A stretch of 64,000 nucleotides of DNA from Sulfuricurvum sp. (lineage in GTDB: Bacteria > Campylobacterota > Campylobacteria > Campylobacterales > Sulfurimonadaceae): NCBI GenBank assembly GCA_028718525.1, contig JAQULP010000005.1, positions 45,548 to 109,547 of the forward strand, in the 5' to 3' direction. Each line of letters starts with the position of its first letter. The first letter of the stretch is position 1. Under the pieces are notes generated by a model. That model saw nothing but the letters and a program-made list of their open reading frames with translations, was not told the DNA's origin and made no database searches. Made by a program: the position numbers and the translations under genes. Shown here piece after piece: positions 44,415 to 54,389 of the stretch.

Positions 44415-45659
44415 ATGTCCGCAATTAAGCGTATAGAACTGTGGGCTTGGGAAAGACAGATTGGCAGTGTTGTCGAAGAGGGAAATCGGCTTGTCTTGGA
44501 GATGATCGCCGGCAATTCCCATTTTTCTCCTCTACAATTTGATGCACAAAACATCGTCACGTCGATTGACAATGTTTATGGAATCGGTTTGATTGGAGAC
44601 GCCATCCCGGGCTCCTATGGTATGGATTATCTTGGACATTATTTTCAAGATGAATTTGGTAGAAAACCCTCTGTTGCAGAAATACTTGCTTTTATAGGCT
44701 CACATGGCCTTGGAGCAATTGAGTTTCGTCCTCCCAGCAGCACAGGCGATGTCAGCACAGAGCTTGTAGCAACGCTTGAAGAGTTGAAAACTCAATCAAG
44801 AAGGGTTTATGAAGGAGAACACCAAGTCGAACTTTCAAAGTTGATTGCGGTATCCAACAGTGCCATAGGCGGAGCAAGGACAAAAGCTATCGTTGGATTC
44901 AACCCCGAAACAAACATGATCCATATCGGCCAAAAGAACAGCAAATCTCCGGACGGGTTTAGAAAATGCATTGTCAAATTCAACGCGAAAAAAGAGAAGG
45001 AAATAGACCAGTATAACATTGAAATCAAGGCGGAATACCTCTACTGCAAGTTGGCCAAAGCCCTTGGAATAAAAATGAGTGAATCCTGGCTGATCGAAGA
45101 AAACGGTATTTGCCATTTCGCAACAGAGCGATTTGATATTACACAGCAAGGCGAACGTCTGCATCTCCATTCGTTCGCAGGACTTATCGGTTCGGATGCA
45201 GCCTCATTCGCAACAAGCTACGACGCACTATTTCGGGTCTCTAATACCATAGCAGTATCTGAACAAGACAAAGAGCAGCTATTGAAAACAATGATTTTCA
45301 ACCTTATTTTTGGAAACAAAGACGACCATGCCCGCAACTTTTCCTTTTTAATGGACAAAAGAGGGATATGGAAGGTGGCTCCCGCATACGATTTGACATT
45401 TTCGGTTCACAGTTATGGGGCAAACAAGCATCAGCTCAAAATAAACAGGGGGTTTGCGGACAGCGCAAAAATAAAAGACATAGATACTACTGCAAATATC
45501 ATAGGGATAAAGAATTCCAAAGAAGTGCTTGAGCATTTTATTGATTTTAAACATGCATATATGCATGTTTTTGCCGAAGAACTCGGCATTGAAGCGTTTG
45601 CAAAGGGTGTGATTTCTGCTACGGCCGCAATGGACAAAAAGATGGGAGGTTCCAAATGA
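44415..45659 (+). CDS. hipA: HipA kinase toxin (module 2, toxin first)
   Basis: 414 residues from the ATG at 44415, preceded by AGAGGGG; the longer frame from 44355 is AT-rich leader. Motifs are NSAIGGARTKA (ATP loop), NKDDHARNFSF (catalytic) and VAPAYDLTFS (metal binding). All are intact. Unusually for HipBA, the kinase gene comes first and the HTH antitoxin gene follows, overlapping by four bases. It is clearly a different subfamily from modules 1 and 3 outside the motifs. Confidence 0.9.
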   Translation: MSAIKRIELWAWERQIGSVVEEGNRLVLEMIAGNSHFSPLQFDAQNIVTSIDNVYGIGLIGDAIPGSYGMDYLGHYFQDEFGRKPSVAEILAFIGSHGLGAIEFRPPSSTGDVSTELVATLEELKTQSRRVYEGEHQVELSKLIAVSNSAIGGARTKAIVGFNPETNMIHIGQKNSKSPDGFRKCIVKFNAKKEKEIDQYNIEIKAEYLYCKLAKALGIKMSESWLIEENGICHFATERFDITQQGERLHLHSFAGLIGSDAASFATSYDALFRVSNTIAVSEQDKEQLLKTMIFNLIFGNKDDHARNFSFLMDKRGIWKVAPAYDLTFSVHSYGANKHQLKINRGFADSAKIKDIDTTANIIGIKNSKEVLEHFIDFKHAYMHVFAEELGIEAFAKGVISATAAMDKKMGGSK

Positions 45660-45994
45660 CAAAATCTGAATTGCTCATGTACTCTGATGCAGAGATCGCG
45701 GCAGAAATCGGGCGCTATGCAAAAGAAAAAAGGCTTTTTTTAAATGTCAGTCAAAAAGATTTTGCCAAAGAGGTCGGCATGTCTCATATTTCGTATGTAG
45801 AATTTGAGAATACTGGAAAAACTTCAACACTCAAACTAATCAAGATACTGCGCCGCCTAAATCTACTTGGTGACATGATGATGGGCATGGCCAATCAAAA
45901 CTCGATAGAGAATCTTGGTCTTGAAGAATATTATAAACGATCGACTGCTAAACCAAGATTGCGTGCAGGAGTCAAACGACAAAAAGGATCCTGA
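45656..45994 (+). CDS. hipB: HipB-like antitoxin (module 2)
   Basis: 112 residues. An XRE helix-turn-helix spans ~20-75 (LNVSQKDFAKEVGMSHISYV, then EFENTGKTSTLKLIKIL), and the C-terminus is basic. It overlaps the HipA gene in ATGA, so production depends on toxin translation. AGATGGGAGG within the toxin gene provides a ribosome site. A lower-case role as operon repressor is inferred from the HTH. Confidence 0.8.
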   Translation: MTKSELLMYSDAEIAAEIGRYAKEKRLFLNVSQKDFAKEVGMSHISYVEFENTGKTSTLKLIKILRRLNLLGDMMMGMANQNSIENLGLEEYYKRSTAKPRLRAGVKRQKGS

Positions 45995-46059
45995 CTTAAA
46001 GCCGTCTAATCCTCCCTAATGTGGAAAACATCAGCTTAACTGCTTTAAACTATTCATAT

Positions 46060-46089
46060 TTGACAATTATTTGTCTTATTAGATACTAT
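46060..46089 (+). promoter_or_regulatory. Promoter and operator of the third HipBA module
   Basis: TTGACA (46060-46065) and TACTAT (46084-46089) are separated by 18 bases. The inverted repeat GACAA-TTAT-TTGTC (46062-46075) overlaps the -35 box and is a likely HipB operator. The genes start at 46124. Confidence 0.55.
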
Positions 46090-46123
46090 ACTACTCATAT
46101 ATGACATGTTATAGGTAATACAT

Positions 46124-46459
46124 ATGCGCTTCTCTCTTCTCTCCGATACTGCTATCCAAATCGAGCTTGGAAAACGCGTTGATATTAAGCGACGCGAGAA
46201 CGGTCTATCTTTAGAAGACTTGCGGGATAAAAGCGGCGTTAGTATCTCAACGATAACAAGAATGGTAGAGGGAAAGAGCTCCCCCTCTTTGATCAATTTC
46301 ATTAAAGTACTTCGAGCGTTGGGGGAACTTGATAAACTTAACATTCTTCTTGAATCCGACAACACCTTTCGCCCAAGCGGCCTAAATGCCGCCGAACCCA
46401 AAAAAAGAATATTCAAATCCAAAAAAACTACCGCCATACAATGGGGAGATGAAGAATGA
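46124..46459 (+). CDS. hipB: HipB-like antitoxin (module 3)
   Basis: 111 residues. An XRE helix-turn-helix occupies ~10-70 (KRRENGLSLEDLRDKSGVSI, STITRMVEGKSSPSL), followed by a basic C-terminal tail (PKKRIFKSKKTTAIQW). Its stop overlaps the HipA start in ATGA. The dyad in the promoter at 46062-46075 is its probable operator. Confidence 0.85.
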   Translation: MRFSLLSDTAIQIELGKRVDIKRRENGLSLEDLRDKSGVSISTITRMVEGKSSPSLINFIKVLRALGELDKLNILLESDNTFRPSGLNAAEPKKRIFKSKKTTAIQWGDEE

Positions 46460-47775
46460 GCACACCCATCATACATGTTTCACTCTGGGGGCGCACGGTC
46501 GGTTATCTTGGGTATGGTGCCAATGACAATGTCGCTACCTTTGAATTTGATCCAGAGTTTGCCTCGATGGCGTTGGAACTCTCCCCTATCGTTATGAAAT
46601 CAAACAAGCTGCTGCACAAATTCGACACGATCAGTTTTAGAACCTTCCATGGTCTTCCAGGGATATTTGCCGATTCGCTCCCCGATAAATTTGGTAATCA
46701 GTTGATCGACATCTTTTTTGCAGACAAAGGAAAACTACCAAATGACATTACGGCGCTTGATCGCCTTGCTTATATCGGAAAACGAAGCATGGGGGCGTTT
46801 GAATATACTCCGGAGCAAAATCCTGGCATTGCAATGGGTGGCGATGCACTTGATATCGGACATCTCTGTGAACTGGCCAACATGGTTCTCTCCAACAAGC
46901 AACAATTTGTGAATGAACTGGCCAATGCCTCATCTCATAACGATGCCCTCTCGATTATACAGATCGGTTCAAGTGCGGGCGGTGCACGCTCAAAAGCGCT
47001 CGTCGCGCGAGACAACAGGGGTACGTTTTACGATGGTAGCGTAAATTCTGGCTCAGATAAAACATACTGGCTTTTAAAATTTGATACCACTGAGAACAGC
47101 GACCGGGATAGAAAAGATCCAAAGGGGATGACTAAAATAGAGTACATCTACTCTTTAATCGCCAAACAATGCGACATCATGCTGCCAAAGACCGACTATC
47201 TGATCAACGGGGACGATTTTTTATTCATGATTGAGCGCTTTGATCGTGAAGTACATGAGGGCAAACTTAGAAAGAAGCACTACTCCTCATGGGCTGCATT
47301 GCAGCATTTTGATCGTGATACCACCGGCGCATATTCGTATGAGCAATTAATCCTCACCATGCGCGAATTAAATCTTGGACACAATGAATTCGTCGAACTT
47401 TACCGTCGTGCCGTCTTTAACATCATCGGACGAAATCAAGACGATCACGCAAAGAACTTTGGCTTTCAAATGGACAGAAACGCTGTATGGAGCCTCTCCC
47501 CTGCGTTTGACATGACTTTTTCATACGATCCTCTCGGAAAATGGACCAACACGCATCAAATCTCGCTATCGGGTAAACGGGATCACTTTGAGCGCAACGA
47601 TCTTTTGGCTTTCGCTTCGAAATGCAATATCCGTGCAAAACAGGCTAATGAAATTATTGAACAATCTCTTGAAGCTTTTAATAGTTTTACACGGTTGGCT
47701 CAAGAGCATGAAGTTCCGAATGAACTTTACAAACAGGTTTTTGCATCGCTCAGAGTTAAAAGTTTACAGTTCTGA
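46456..47775 (+). CDS. hipA: HipA kinase toxin (module 3)
   Basis: 439 residues, full length. The ATP loop IGSSAGGARSKALV, catalytic NQDDHAKNFGF and metal-binding SPAFDMTFSYDP are all present, as is the N-terminal GxLPGIFADSLPDKFG segment typical of COG3550 HipA. GGGGAGATGAAGA lies before the start. It is close to the antitoxin in a normal HipB-HipA order. It appears intact. Confidence 0.92.
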   Translation: MSTPIIHVSLWGRTVGYLGYGANDNVATFEFDPEFASMALELSPIVMKSNKLLHKFDTISFRTFHGLPGIFADSLPDKFGNQLIDIFFADKGKLPNDITALDRLAYIGKRSMGAFEYTPEQNPGIAMGGDALDIGHLCELANMVLSNKQQFVNELANASSHNDALSIIQIGSSAGGARSKALVARDNRGTFYDGSVNSGSDKTYWLLKFDTTENSDRDRKDPKGMTKIEYIYSLIAKQCDIMLPKTDYLINGDDFLFMIERFDREVHEGKLRKKHYSSWAALQHFDRDTTGAYSYEQLILTMRELNLGHNEFVELYRRAVFNIIGRNQDDHAKNFGFQMDRNAVWSLSPAFDMTFSYDPLGKWTNTHQISLSGKRDHFERNDLLAFASKCNIRAKQANEIIEQSLEAFNSFTRLAQEHEVPNELYKQVFASLRVKSLQF

Positions 47776-47902
47776 CGTCTTCAACGTTATGGGGTATTCC
47801 CGAGTCGTTCTACATGAAATCAAAAATCCAATCACGGACCGAACATGTATTTGGATTTTTGGCCAATTCGATGAATAACGGTCTTCACCTCAAACTATAA
47901 TA

Positions 47903-48583
47903 CTATATAAGTTTATACCCTATTTTTGCGTGATTACGTAGACTTGAATCGTCTCCAATTTTTTTACGCAGCCGTAAAATAAGATTTTTGAGGGCACCAT
48001 CAGACATATCGTCATCAAGCGTGTTGGAAAAAGCCTCATAAGTGATAATCTGTCCTCGATTTCGAATCAGCAATTCCATAGCATGGATCTCATTTTTTGT
48101 CAGAACTGTGCTTTCGCCGTTCTCATGAACAAATGATTTCGAGAAAAAATCATACGCTATTGTATCGTTGATTTTTGCCATCAATAGGCCTTGGGCATTG
48201 AGACGATCGACCGCTAGATAAAGTACTTTGATCAATGCATTAAATTCAATCGGTTTGTGGATGTATTCGATCAAATTGAGTTTACACGCTTCGAGTAAAT
48301 CGGAAGTTTCAACTGAGCCTGAGACAATAACAATTGGTATTTTATCGTTTTGAATTCGAATATTTTTTGCAACATCGATGCCGCTGCACTCTCCCATATG
48401 GATATCAAGTATCACAATATCAATACGGTGGGTTTCGTATATTTCCAATGCCTCTTTTCCGTCCGCTACGGCATAGACACTCCCAACGACCAGTCGTAGT
48501 GTCTCCTCCGTAATAGTGCGAAGCTGATCATCGTCTTCGGCATACAAAACCGATAAATTTTTAAATTCGCTGTATTTTGCCAT
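47903..48583 (-). CDS. Response regulator with winged-helix output
   Basis: 226 residues. The receiver domain has acidic residues AEDDD, phosphoacceptor Asp60 (IVILDIHMGECSG) and KPIEF. A C-terminal OmpR/PhoB-type winged helix (~145-226) has ILRLRKKIGDDSSLRNHAKIGYKL. GAGAGG precedes the ATG. It is the last gene of a minus-strand series beginning at 53947 and probably controls transcription for the upstream kinase. Confidence 0.9.
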   Translation of the reverse strand: MAKYSEFKNLSVLYAEDDDQLRTITEETLRLVVGSVYAVADGKEALEIYETHRIDIVILDIHMGECSGIDVAKNIRIQNDKIPIVIVSGSVETSDLLEACKLNLIEYIHKPIEFNALIKVLYLAVDRLNAQGLLMAKINDTIAYDFFSKSFVHENGESTVLTKNEIHAMELLIRNRGQIITYEAFSNTLDDDMSDGALKNLILRLRKKIGDDSSLRNHAKIGYKLI

Positions 48584-48607
48584 ACACGAAACCTCTCTGT
48601 AATATCT

Positions 48608-50044
48608 TTAGTCTTTCAGCTCTTGTGAAATTGTAATAAAGTGATCAATATGTTCTAAAAAAAGATCAACCAAGGCAGGATCAAAATGTTTCCCCCGTTC
48701 AGAGCGAATCAATTCAAGAATCTTCTCCATCGGCCATGGCTGTTTATACACCCTCTCGCAGCTCAGCGCATCGAATACATCCACCAGCGCGGTAATCCGA
48801 CCATAAATATGAATCTCCTCACCGCAAAGCGCTCTAGGATAACCGCTTCCATCCCATTTTTCATGATGTTCTAAAGCAATAATCGCCCCTGCCTGAAGCA
48901 AAGGTCTAGGAGAGTTTTTCATAATGTCATGTCCAATACGGGCGTGAGTTTTCATTATCTCGTATTCGTCGACATCCAATTTTCCCGGTTTGAGCAAAAT
49001 TGAATCTGGTATCCCGATTTTGCCAATATCGTGCATCGGTGAAGCGCTATAGAGAAGTTGGATATATTCTTCATCCAATCCGTACAATTCACCAAGAAGT
49101 TTAGCATATCTGGCAACACGCCGGACATGATTTCCTGTCTCTTGAGAACGGGTCTCACCTACCTCCCCTAACAAAGAGAGCATCTCATGCTGAGTTTGAC
49201 GAATCTCCTCGTTTAAATCAAAAAGTTCTGTAATGTCATGACTTACGCTAATGAATTCGATAATCTCTCCATACTCATCCACAATCGGTTTAACAGTGGT
49301 GGACGTAATGTAGTGCTCTCCATTTTTTTTGAGGTTTTTTATCGTACCGGCCCATGTCTGTTTTTTAAGAATCGTATTCCAAAGATCGGTATAAAATTCG
49401 GCATTCATTTCAGGATGGCGTAGTACGTTATGGCGCTGTGCAATGATTTCATCACAACTAAATCCGCTTGTTTCACAAAATATATCATTAGCATACGTAA
49501 TATTGCCGCTGAGATCGGTTTTTGTGACGATAGTGGAAAGGTCAACCACCTCTTTATATTGTTCCAACAAGGTTGTTTGATGGATCAAATCATGTTTAAG
49601 CTGTTCAGTAAATTCAGCAACTTTGCGTTCGTTATAGAGCGATTTTACAACATCATACAAGACTTGAATCATCTGCTCGGTTTGAATCGGTTTGAGAAGA
49701 AACTGAGAGACACTGAGGTTAATCAATTCAAGAAGGTAACTGCTCTCTTCACATGCCGAAGTGACGATGAAGATTTGATCCGATTTCATCTCTTTCATTT
49801 TACGGATCATTCCGACACCGTTGAGTTCGGGCATTAAGATATCGGTAATGACGATATCAAATGAATCGTGTGCATATCGATCTAGAGCTACTTTACCATT
49901 TTCAACACTGATTACCTCATTAAAAATTGTCTTTAAAAAGAGATGAGTGTTTTCACGAATTTGTTCTTCATCTTCAACATATAAAACTTTAAGCCCAGCA
50001 GCGTTTTGCATCAATATCTTGATACGCTCTTTAAGTGTCATCAT
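48608..50044 (-). CDS. REC-PAS-HD-GYP cyclic di-GMP phosphodiesterase
   Basis: 478 residues from the double ATG at 50044/50041, with AAAGGAA in front; an upstream in-frame start at 50098 lies inside the kinase gene. The receiver domain has Asp68 (VITDILMPELNG). A PAS domain spans ~180-300. The HD-GYP domain (~305-478) has the HD in PMHDIGKIGIP and GYP in GSGYPRAL. It overlaps the kinase gene by 14 bases and is the likely phosphorylation target of it. Confidence 0.93.
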   Translation of the reverse strand: MMTLKERIKILMQNAAGLKVLYVEDEEQIRENTHLFLKTIFNEVISVENGKVALDRYAHDSFDIVITDILMPELNGVGMIRKMKEMKSDQIFIVTSACEESSYLLELINLSVSQFLLKPIQTEQMIQVLYDVVKSLYNERKVAEFTEQLKHDLIHQTTLLEQYKEVVDLSTIVTKTDLSGNITYANDIFCETSGFSCDEIIAQRHNVLRHPEMNAEFYTDLWNTILKKQTWAGTIKNLKKNGEHYITSTTVKPIVDEYGEIIEFISVSHDITELFDLNEEIRQTQHEMLSLLGEVGETRSQETGNHVRRVARYAKLLGELYGLDEEYIQLLYSASPMHDIGKIGIPDSILLKPGKLDVDEYEIMKTHARIGHDIMKNSPRPLLQAGAIIALEHHEKWDGSGYPRALCGEEIHIYGRITALVDVFDALSCERVYKQPWPMEKILELIRSERGKHFDPALVDLFLEHIDHFITISQELKD

Positions 50045-52898
50045 TGTGTTCCTTTTGATAAGGTAATGTAATCGTAAAGATAGTATTTTCACCCGCACTC
50101 TGTACGTCTAATGTGCCATTACAATGTTCTTCGATAATTAACTTGCTCATATAGAGCCCTAATCCTGTGCCGCCGCTTTTTGGTTTAGTAGTGAAATAAG
50201 GGATAAACAGTTTTTTAATAATACTTGGTTGAATTCCCCCCGCGTTGTCACGCACAGTTATGCGACAACTTTCATTGTAGGTATTGATATTAAAAATAAT
50301 TTCACCTCCAAGAATTTTATTTTCAGAAAAAGCGTCTAAAGAATTTTTTAGCAATACAATGATGACCTGTAGTAATTCATTGCGATAGGTGAATAATATC
50401 GGGTCACCTTCCAGCGATTTTTCGATACGTATAGAATTATTTTTCAAGGCATGATCAACAAGACTGACTGCATGATCTATAAGTGAGGCTATTTGGAAAC
50501 GTTCCTTAGGTTTATCCGGACGAAAAAAATCACGATAATCGGAAATAGTTTGAGACAAATGGGTACTTTGATGTTCAATTTTAATCAGATTTTCGATTAA
50601 TGCCTGATCTTCATTATCCGATAACATCTGCTTCATACGGATCTGCGATGTAATTGCATTAATAATTGCTAACGGCTGGCGCCATTGATGCGCAATCATC
50701 GATATCATTTCCCCCATTTGAGCTTGTCTGGCATTCATAGTAAGAATCTTTTGCTCTTCTACTTTGTGTGTGATATCGCGAATCACCATAATAAGTTTAT
50801 TGTCTTGGACTTTTCCAAATGAACTGAGTGAGATTTCTGTGATTTTAGGCTCTGAATCATGTGAATGAATCCGAAATGAACATTCTATGTCTACTTGATT
50901 ACCTTCGTAGGCAAAGTCTACAGATTCGACAAAACTTTTTTCATGACACTCTATGTCGTATGCAATATGAAAAATATATCTTCCGATAAAATTTTCCAAA
51001 TCAGTTTCAAAAATTTTTAATGCTTGCTCATTACAATCAATAACAAAATGATTTTCTAAAATGATGATTGCGTCACTTACAGAGGTGAAAATGGTTTTAT
51101 AAAACGATTCACGTTCTACTAAGACTTCTTGCGTACGTCGAATGTCTGTAATATCTTCACCCGTACTTAAAATGGATGATACTTCACCGTTTAAATCATG
51201 TAAAGGACGATTTCTCCATGCAATCAATCGCTCCACGCCATTTTTTGTCACAATAGGGTTTTCGTAATATTCATTACAATCAAAATTGATGATTTCATCA
51301 GCAACATTTCGTAGCTGAGACCGAAACCGCTCCGGTATGAACAAATCGATAAAATTTTTGCCGATTGCATCTTCTGGGGAATATCCTAAGATTTCTGAAC
51401 CTTTACGATTGATCAAATGGATCGTATAGTCCGTTCCAATCACCAAAATCATCACTTCTACAATATCAAGATAGTTTTGTGCCAACTCTTTTTCGCATTG
51501 AAGGGCTTGTTTAGCACGTTTTTGCTCCGTAATATTCCAGGTTGACGCAAAAATATATTTTTGACCATCTTCATAGAATATATGCGCTTTTACCTCGACA
51601 TCGATCATAACCGCATCTTTTCGACGAAAAACACTTTCAAAGGTCACCGTATTTTCAGTTAACTTTTCCATCATCACTTTAATGATTTCAGGGTCCAGAT
51701 GGACGTCCCACGCAAATACATCTATGTTATCTAATTCTGACTCGTCATACCCAAGCATCGTACGAAATGTTGGAGAATATCCCACCAATTTACCGTTCAT
51801 ATCGAGGATATGGATTCCATCCGCGGAAAAATTCAAAAGTCGATCAAGCCATATTTTCGTTTTTTCGGTTTCTTTGGTTTTTCGTTTGAGTTTTATACGT
51901 TTACGAACAAGATCAAAAATAATATAAAGTAACAGCAGATTGAAAAAAGCTATGCCGATAGCAAAAAATATAGGGTACAATGAACTGTATTTTTGTTCAA
52001 AAGTGATCGAACTGTAATAGTGAATCGTCCACGTTCTCCCACCAATTTTGATCCGTTTGACATTATGAAACGCTGGTGTTTCTTGGTCTGAATCAAGAGA
52101 ACTGTAAAGGAGATCTTGGCCGTCATAAACTTCAAAAATCAACTTTTCATGATAACTAGGGATCGTAGCAAAAAAATCACCTGCCCTGATCGGACTATAC
52201 ACAAAACCTTGCAATTTTTTATTATTTTTTGAGTAAGTTGAATCAGAGAATATAGGCAAATAAATCAAAAATCCAGGTTGAATATTTTCATCTATCTCTT
52301 GAACCAAGGTTACTTTGCCGCTCATTCCAATCCCAGCTGTTTTGGCAGCATAATCCATAGCGGCGCGTCGTGTAGGTTCAGAATACATATCATAGCCGAT
52401 AGCATTTTGGTTACGTTTATCCAGTGGCTCCAAGTAGATAATGGCACTACGTATCGGATGATCACCTGTGAGCGTATAGAGAGAAAAACCATCGCTTCTC
52501 AGTTGCTTACGAATGGGATCTTCCTCACCCGTATAGACCATCTTTGAGTAACCGATCCCTTGAATTCCTGGATAGTATTTTTTCGGATTAATCATCTCTA
52601 CAAAACGGTGCCATTCATCGCGGGTAACAACGTCACTACTATAGAATAAAGCTGTACCGCTGCGTAAAAGATGGATATAATTATGCAACCGTATATTGAT
52701 TTCTTGCTGATGTTCATGAGTAAGATGATCAAATTTCTCTTGAGTTTTAATCCGATAATAATGTTCCAATAAAATCCATACACCAATAAGCACAGCAATC
52801 GAAACAATGGCTCCGATAATGCGATCGTATCGTTTTTCAAGCCAATAATGATGCAGACGATTTTTTGTCGTATATAATTTAGAATGTAACGGTTTCAT
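50031..52898 (-). CDS. CHASE-PAS sensor histidine kinase
   Basis: 955 residues from the ATG at 52898, which overlaps the preceding stop (TGATG); an upstream in-frame start exists at 52922. A membrane helix (~20-42), a periplasmic CHASE domain (~60-280, with YPGIQGIGYSKMV and NAIGYDMYSEPTRRAAMDYA) and a second helix (~310-335) precede three PAS domains (~350-710). HisKA carries His737 in MIAHQWRQPLAI, and the HATPase domain has DNAGGI and GTGLGLYMSKL. The CHASE domain resembles that of the giant kinase at 31542. Confidence 0.94.
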   Translation of the reverse strand: MKPLHSKLYTTKNRLHHYWLEKRYDRIIGAIVSIAVLIGVWILLEHYYRIKTQEKFDHLTHEHQQEINIRLHNYIHLLRSGTALFYSSDVVTRDEWHRFVEMINPKKYYPGIQGIGYSKMVYTGEEDPIRKQLRSDGFSLYTLTGDHPIRSAIIYLEPLDKRNQNAIGYDMYSEPTRRAAMDYAAKTAGIGMSGKVTLVQEIDENIQPGFLIYLPIFSDSTYSKNNKKLQGFVYSPIRAGDFFATIPSYHEKLIFEVYDGQDLLYSSLDSDQETPAFHNVKRIKIGGRTWTIHYYSSITFEQKYSSLYPIFFAIGIAFFNLLLLYIIFDLVRKRIKLKRKTKETEKTKIWLDRLLNFSADGIHILDMNGKLVGYSPTFRTMLGYDESELDNIDVFAWDVHLDPEIIKVMMEKLTENTVTFESVFRRKDAVMIDVEVKAHIFYEDGQKYIFASTWNITEQKRAKQALQCEKELAQNYLDIVEVMILVIGTDYTIHLINRKGSEILGYSPEDAIGKNFIDLFIPERFRSQLRNVADEIINFDCNEYYENPIVTKNGVERLIAWRNRPLHDLNGEVSSILSTGEDITDIRRTQEVLVERESFYKTIFTSVSDAIIILENHFVIDCNEQALKIFETDLENFIGRYIFHIAYDIECHEKSFVESVDFAYEGNQVDIECSFRIHSHDSEPKITEISLSSFGKVQDNKLIMVIRDITHKVEEQKILTMNARQAQMGEMISMIAHQWRQPLAIINAITSQIRMKQMLSDNEDQALIENLIKIEHQSTHLSQTISDYRDFFRPDKPKERFQIASLIDHAVSLVDHALKNNSIRIEKSLEGDPILFTYRNELLQVIIVLLKNSLDAFSENKILGGEIIFNINTYNESCRITVRDNAGGIQPSIIKKLFIPYFTTKPKSGGTGLGLYMSKLIIEEHCNGTLDVQSAGENTIFTITLPYQKEHNDDT

Positions 52899-53947
52899 CA
52901 AAACAATTCGATATCGCCGCAATCATCCGATTCAGCCGGAGTGACTAACTGAATAATTTGACGGATGCTCAAAGATGTCGGTTCGTGAATATGATGGATA
53001 TTTCTCATTGCCATACTTTCTTGTGTAAAACGGTGAACATATAATCCCAAATCGATGCAAACGGCATCAAACAATGAGAGCATAGCATCACTTTTTCTAA
53101 CCAGTAACTCTGCGAATTCTTCTTTGTATCCCATCATTTCGGATAGCTCTTCAAGATTTTTAGCTAACGGATCTAAAAAGGGGCTATAGCGATAAAGTGT
53201 ACGGGCAAGTTTACCTACACATTGGGCGGCGCTATGAAGGTTGGCTTTTTTATTGGTTAAAATATACTGACTCAATTCGTCGGGCAACGACAATAATAGC
53301 TCTTTCATTTCTTCTGCATCTTCATTGATGAATACGACGCTCTCTTTGCCTTGATCCTCGTCTACTGCAAAATACTCTTGTAAAAAAGGGTTTTTATCAA
53401 CACTATTTTGTTCTTCTGATATTTTTGAGAGTTGTGCATTTTTGATTTCAACGGTTTTAAGATGAGTATGAAGTGCTTCGACCACACGTTTAAGGTTTTT
53501 ACGTTCCTTTTGAAGTGCTTCGAACAGCTCCGTATTTACATTTTGCGTATCGGCATCTCGGCATACAGGATACAGAGTTGCGATCATTTCATCCAAGTTA
53601 ATGGGTTTTAATATAAAACTGCTGATTCCTTTTCGAATGAGATCAAGCAGTATTGCCGATTCATCATGTGCTGAAATAGCAACAATTTTTTGTTCAGGAT
53701 GAATTTCTCGAATTTTTTCAATCATTTCTATCCCATTCAATCGAGGCATATTGATATCGGTTATGACTAAATCATACGAATTGTTATTGTAAGCTTCTAA
53801 CCCTTCTTGACCATCAGCGGCTATATCAACCGATTCAAATAACGGGATAAACAGTTCGACTGTTTCTTTTCGCACTTGAGGGTTATCTTCGACATAAAGT
53901 AACTTTAAACGGTGTGAAAAATGTTTTAGTTCTTTTATCGATACCAT
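52898..53947 (-). CDS. Response regulator with unrecognised helical C-terminal domain
   Basis: 349 residues. The receiver domain (~10-130) has EDN, Asp64 (LVITDINMP) and KPINL. A coiled-coil stretch (~145-185) leads to an all-helical region (~210-325) with a possible HPt-like bundle, but no HPt histidine motif (HxxKG) is visible. No enzymatic domain is seen. It is the first gene of the four-gene operon ending at 47903; the promoter region shares a 17-base element with the operon at 63769. Confidence 0.85.
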   Translation of the reverse strand: MVSIKELKHFSHRLKLLYVEDNPQVRKETVELFIPLFESVDIAADGQEGLEAYNNNSYDLVITDINMPRLNGIEMIEKIREIHPEQKIVAISAHDESAILLDLIRKGISSFILKPINLDEMIATLYPVCRDADTQNVNTELFEALQKERKNLKRVVEALHTHLKTVEIKNAQLSKISEEQNSVDKNPFLQEYFAVDEDQGKESVVFINEDAEEMKELLLSLPDELSQYILTNKKANLHSAAQCVGKLARTLYRYSPFLDPLAKNLEELSEMMGYKEEFAELLVRKSDAMLSLFDAVCIDLGLYVHRFTQESMAMRNIHHIHEPTSLSIRQIIQLVTPAESDDCGDIELF

Positions 53948-54012
53948 GCAATTTTCCTTAAATGGATTACAAAATGTCTATTTCAATATAATAAAATCAT
54001 ACGCTATTAAAG

Positions 54013-54029
54013 TCATAAAACAATCACAA
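54013..54029 (-). promoter_or_regulatory. Shared promoter element upstream of the four-gene signalling operon
   Basis: On the minus strand the element reads TTGTGATTGTTTTATGA. The internal TTGTTT can act as a -35 box with TATGAT 16 bases later. The same 17 bases occur at 63830-63846 upstream of another signalling operon. The remainder of 53948-54196 shows no gene. Confidence 0.5.
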
Positions 54030-54196
54030 ATTCTACTCTTTTCTTTTAATGTTTGTTCAAGCATCTCAAAAACACTGTCGCTTATTAACAAAACATTACC
54101 ACTCTAATCACTCCCCTATTCCATACGCTTCCTCATCTATAAGGAATGTCGCATGGTATTTATTGAGAGAGCTCTGTATTTATTTGTTCTATACTA

Positions 54197-54358
54197 TTAG
54201 ACTTCTAAAACCATTTTAACCGATTTAACCAGTTTTTCATCGTTGAACGGTTTCACCATTCAACCGGTAATTCCAATCTCTTTTCGCTCCATTTTCATCT
54301 CCGCAGAACTCTCAGTAGTAAGGACGATGATCGGTTTGGTTTTATAGCGATCGTCCAT
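54197..54358 (-). pseudogene. C-terminal remnant of a CheY-like receiver gene
   Basis: On the minus strand the frame reads MDDRYKTKPIIVLTTESSAE, MKMERKEIGITG, a TGA (54262-54260), then MVKPFNDEKLVKSVKMVLEV and a stop. This is the second half of a stand-alone CheY-like protein, in which a Trp normally stands at the TGA position before (I/M)VKPF. The phosphoacceptor half is missing. It lies between the kinase gene stop at 54390 and the next operon. Confidence 0.75.
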
Positions 54359-54389
54359 TTTGATTGACTTGGCCAAAAAAATTCAGAGG

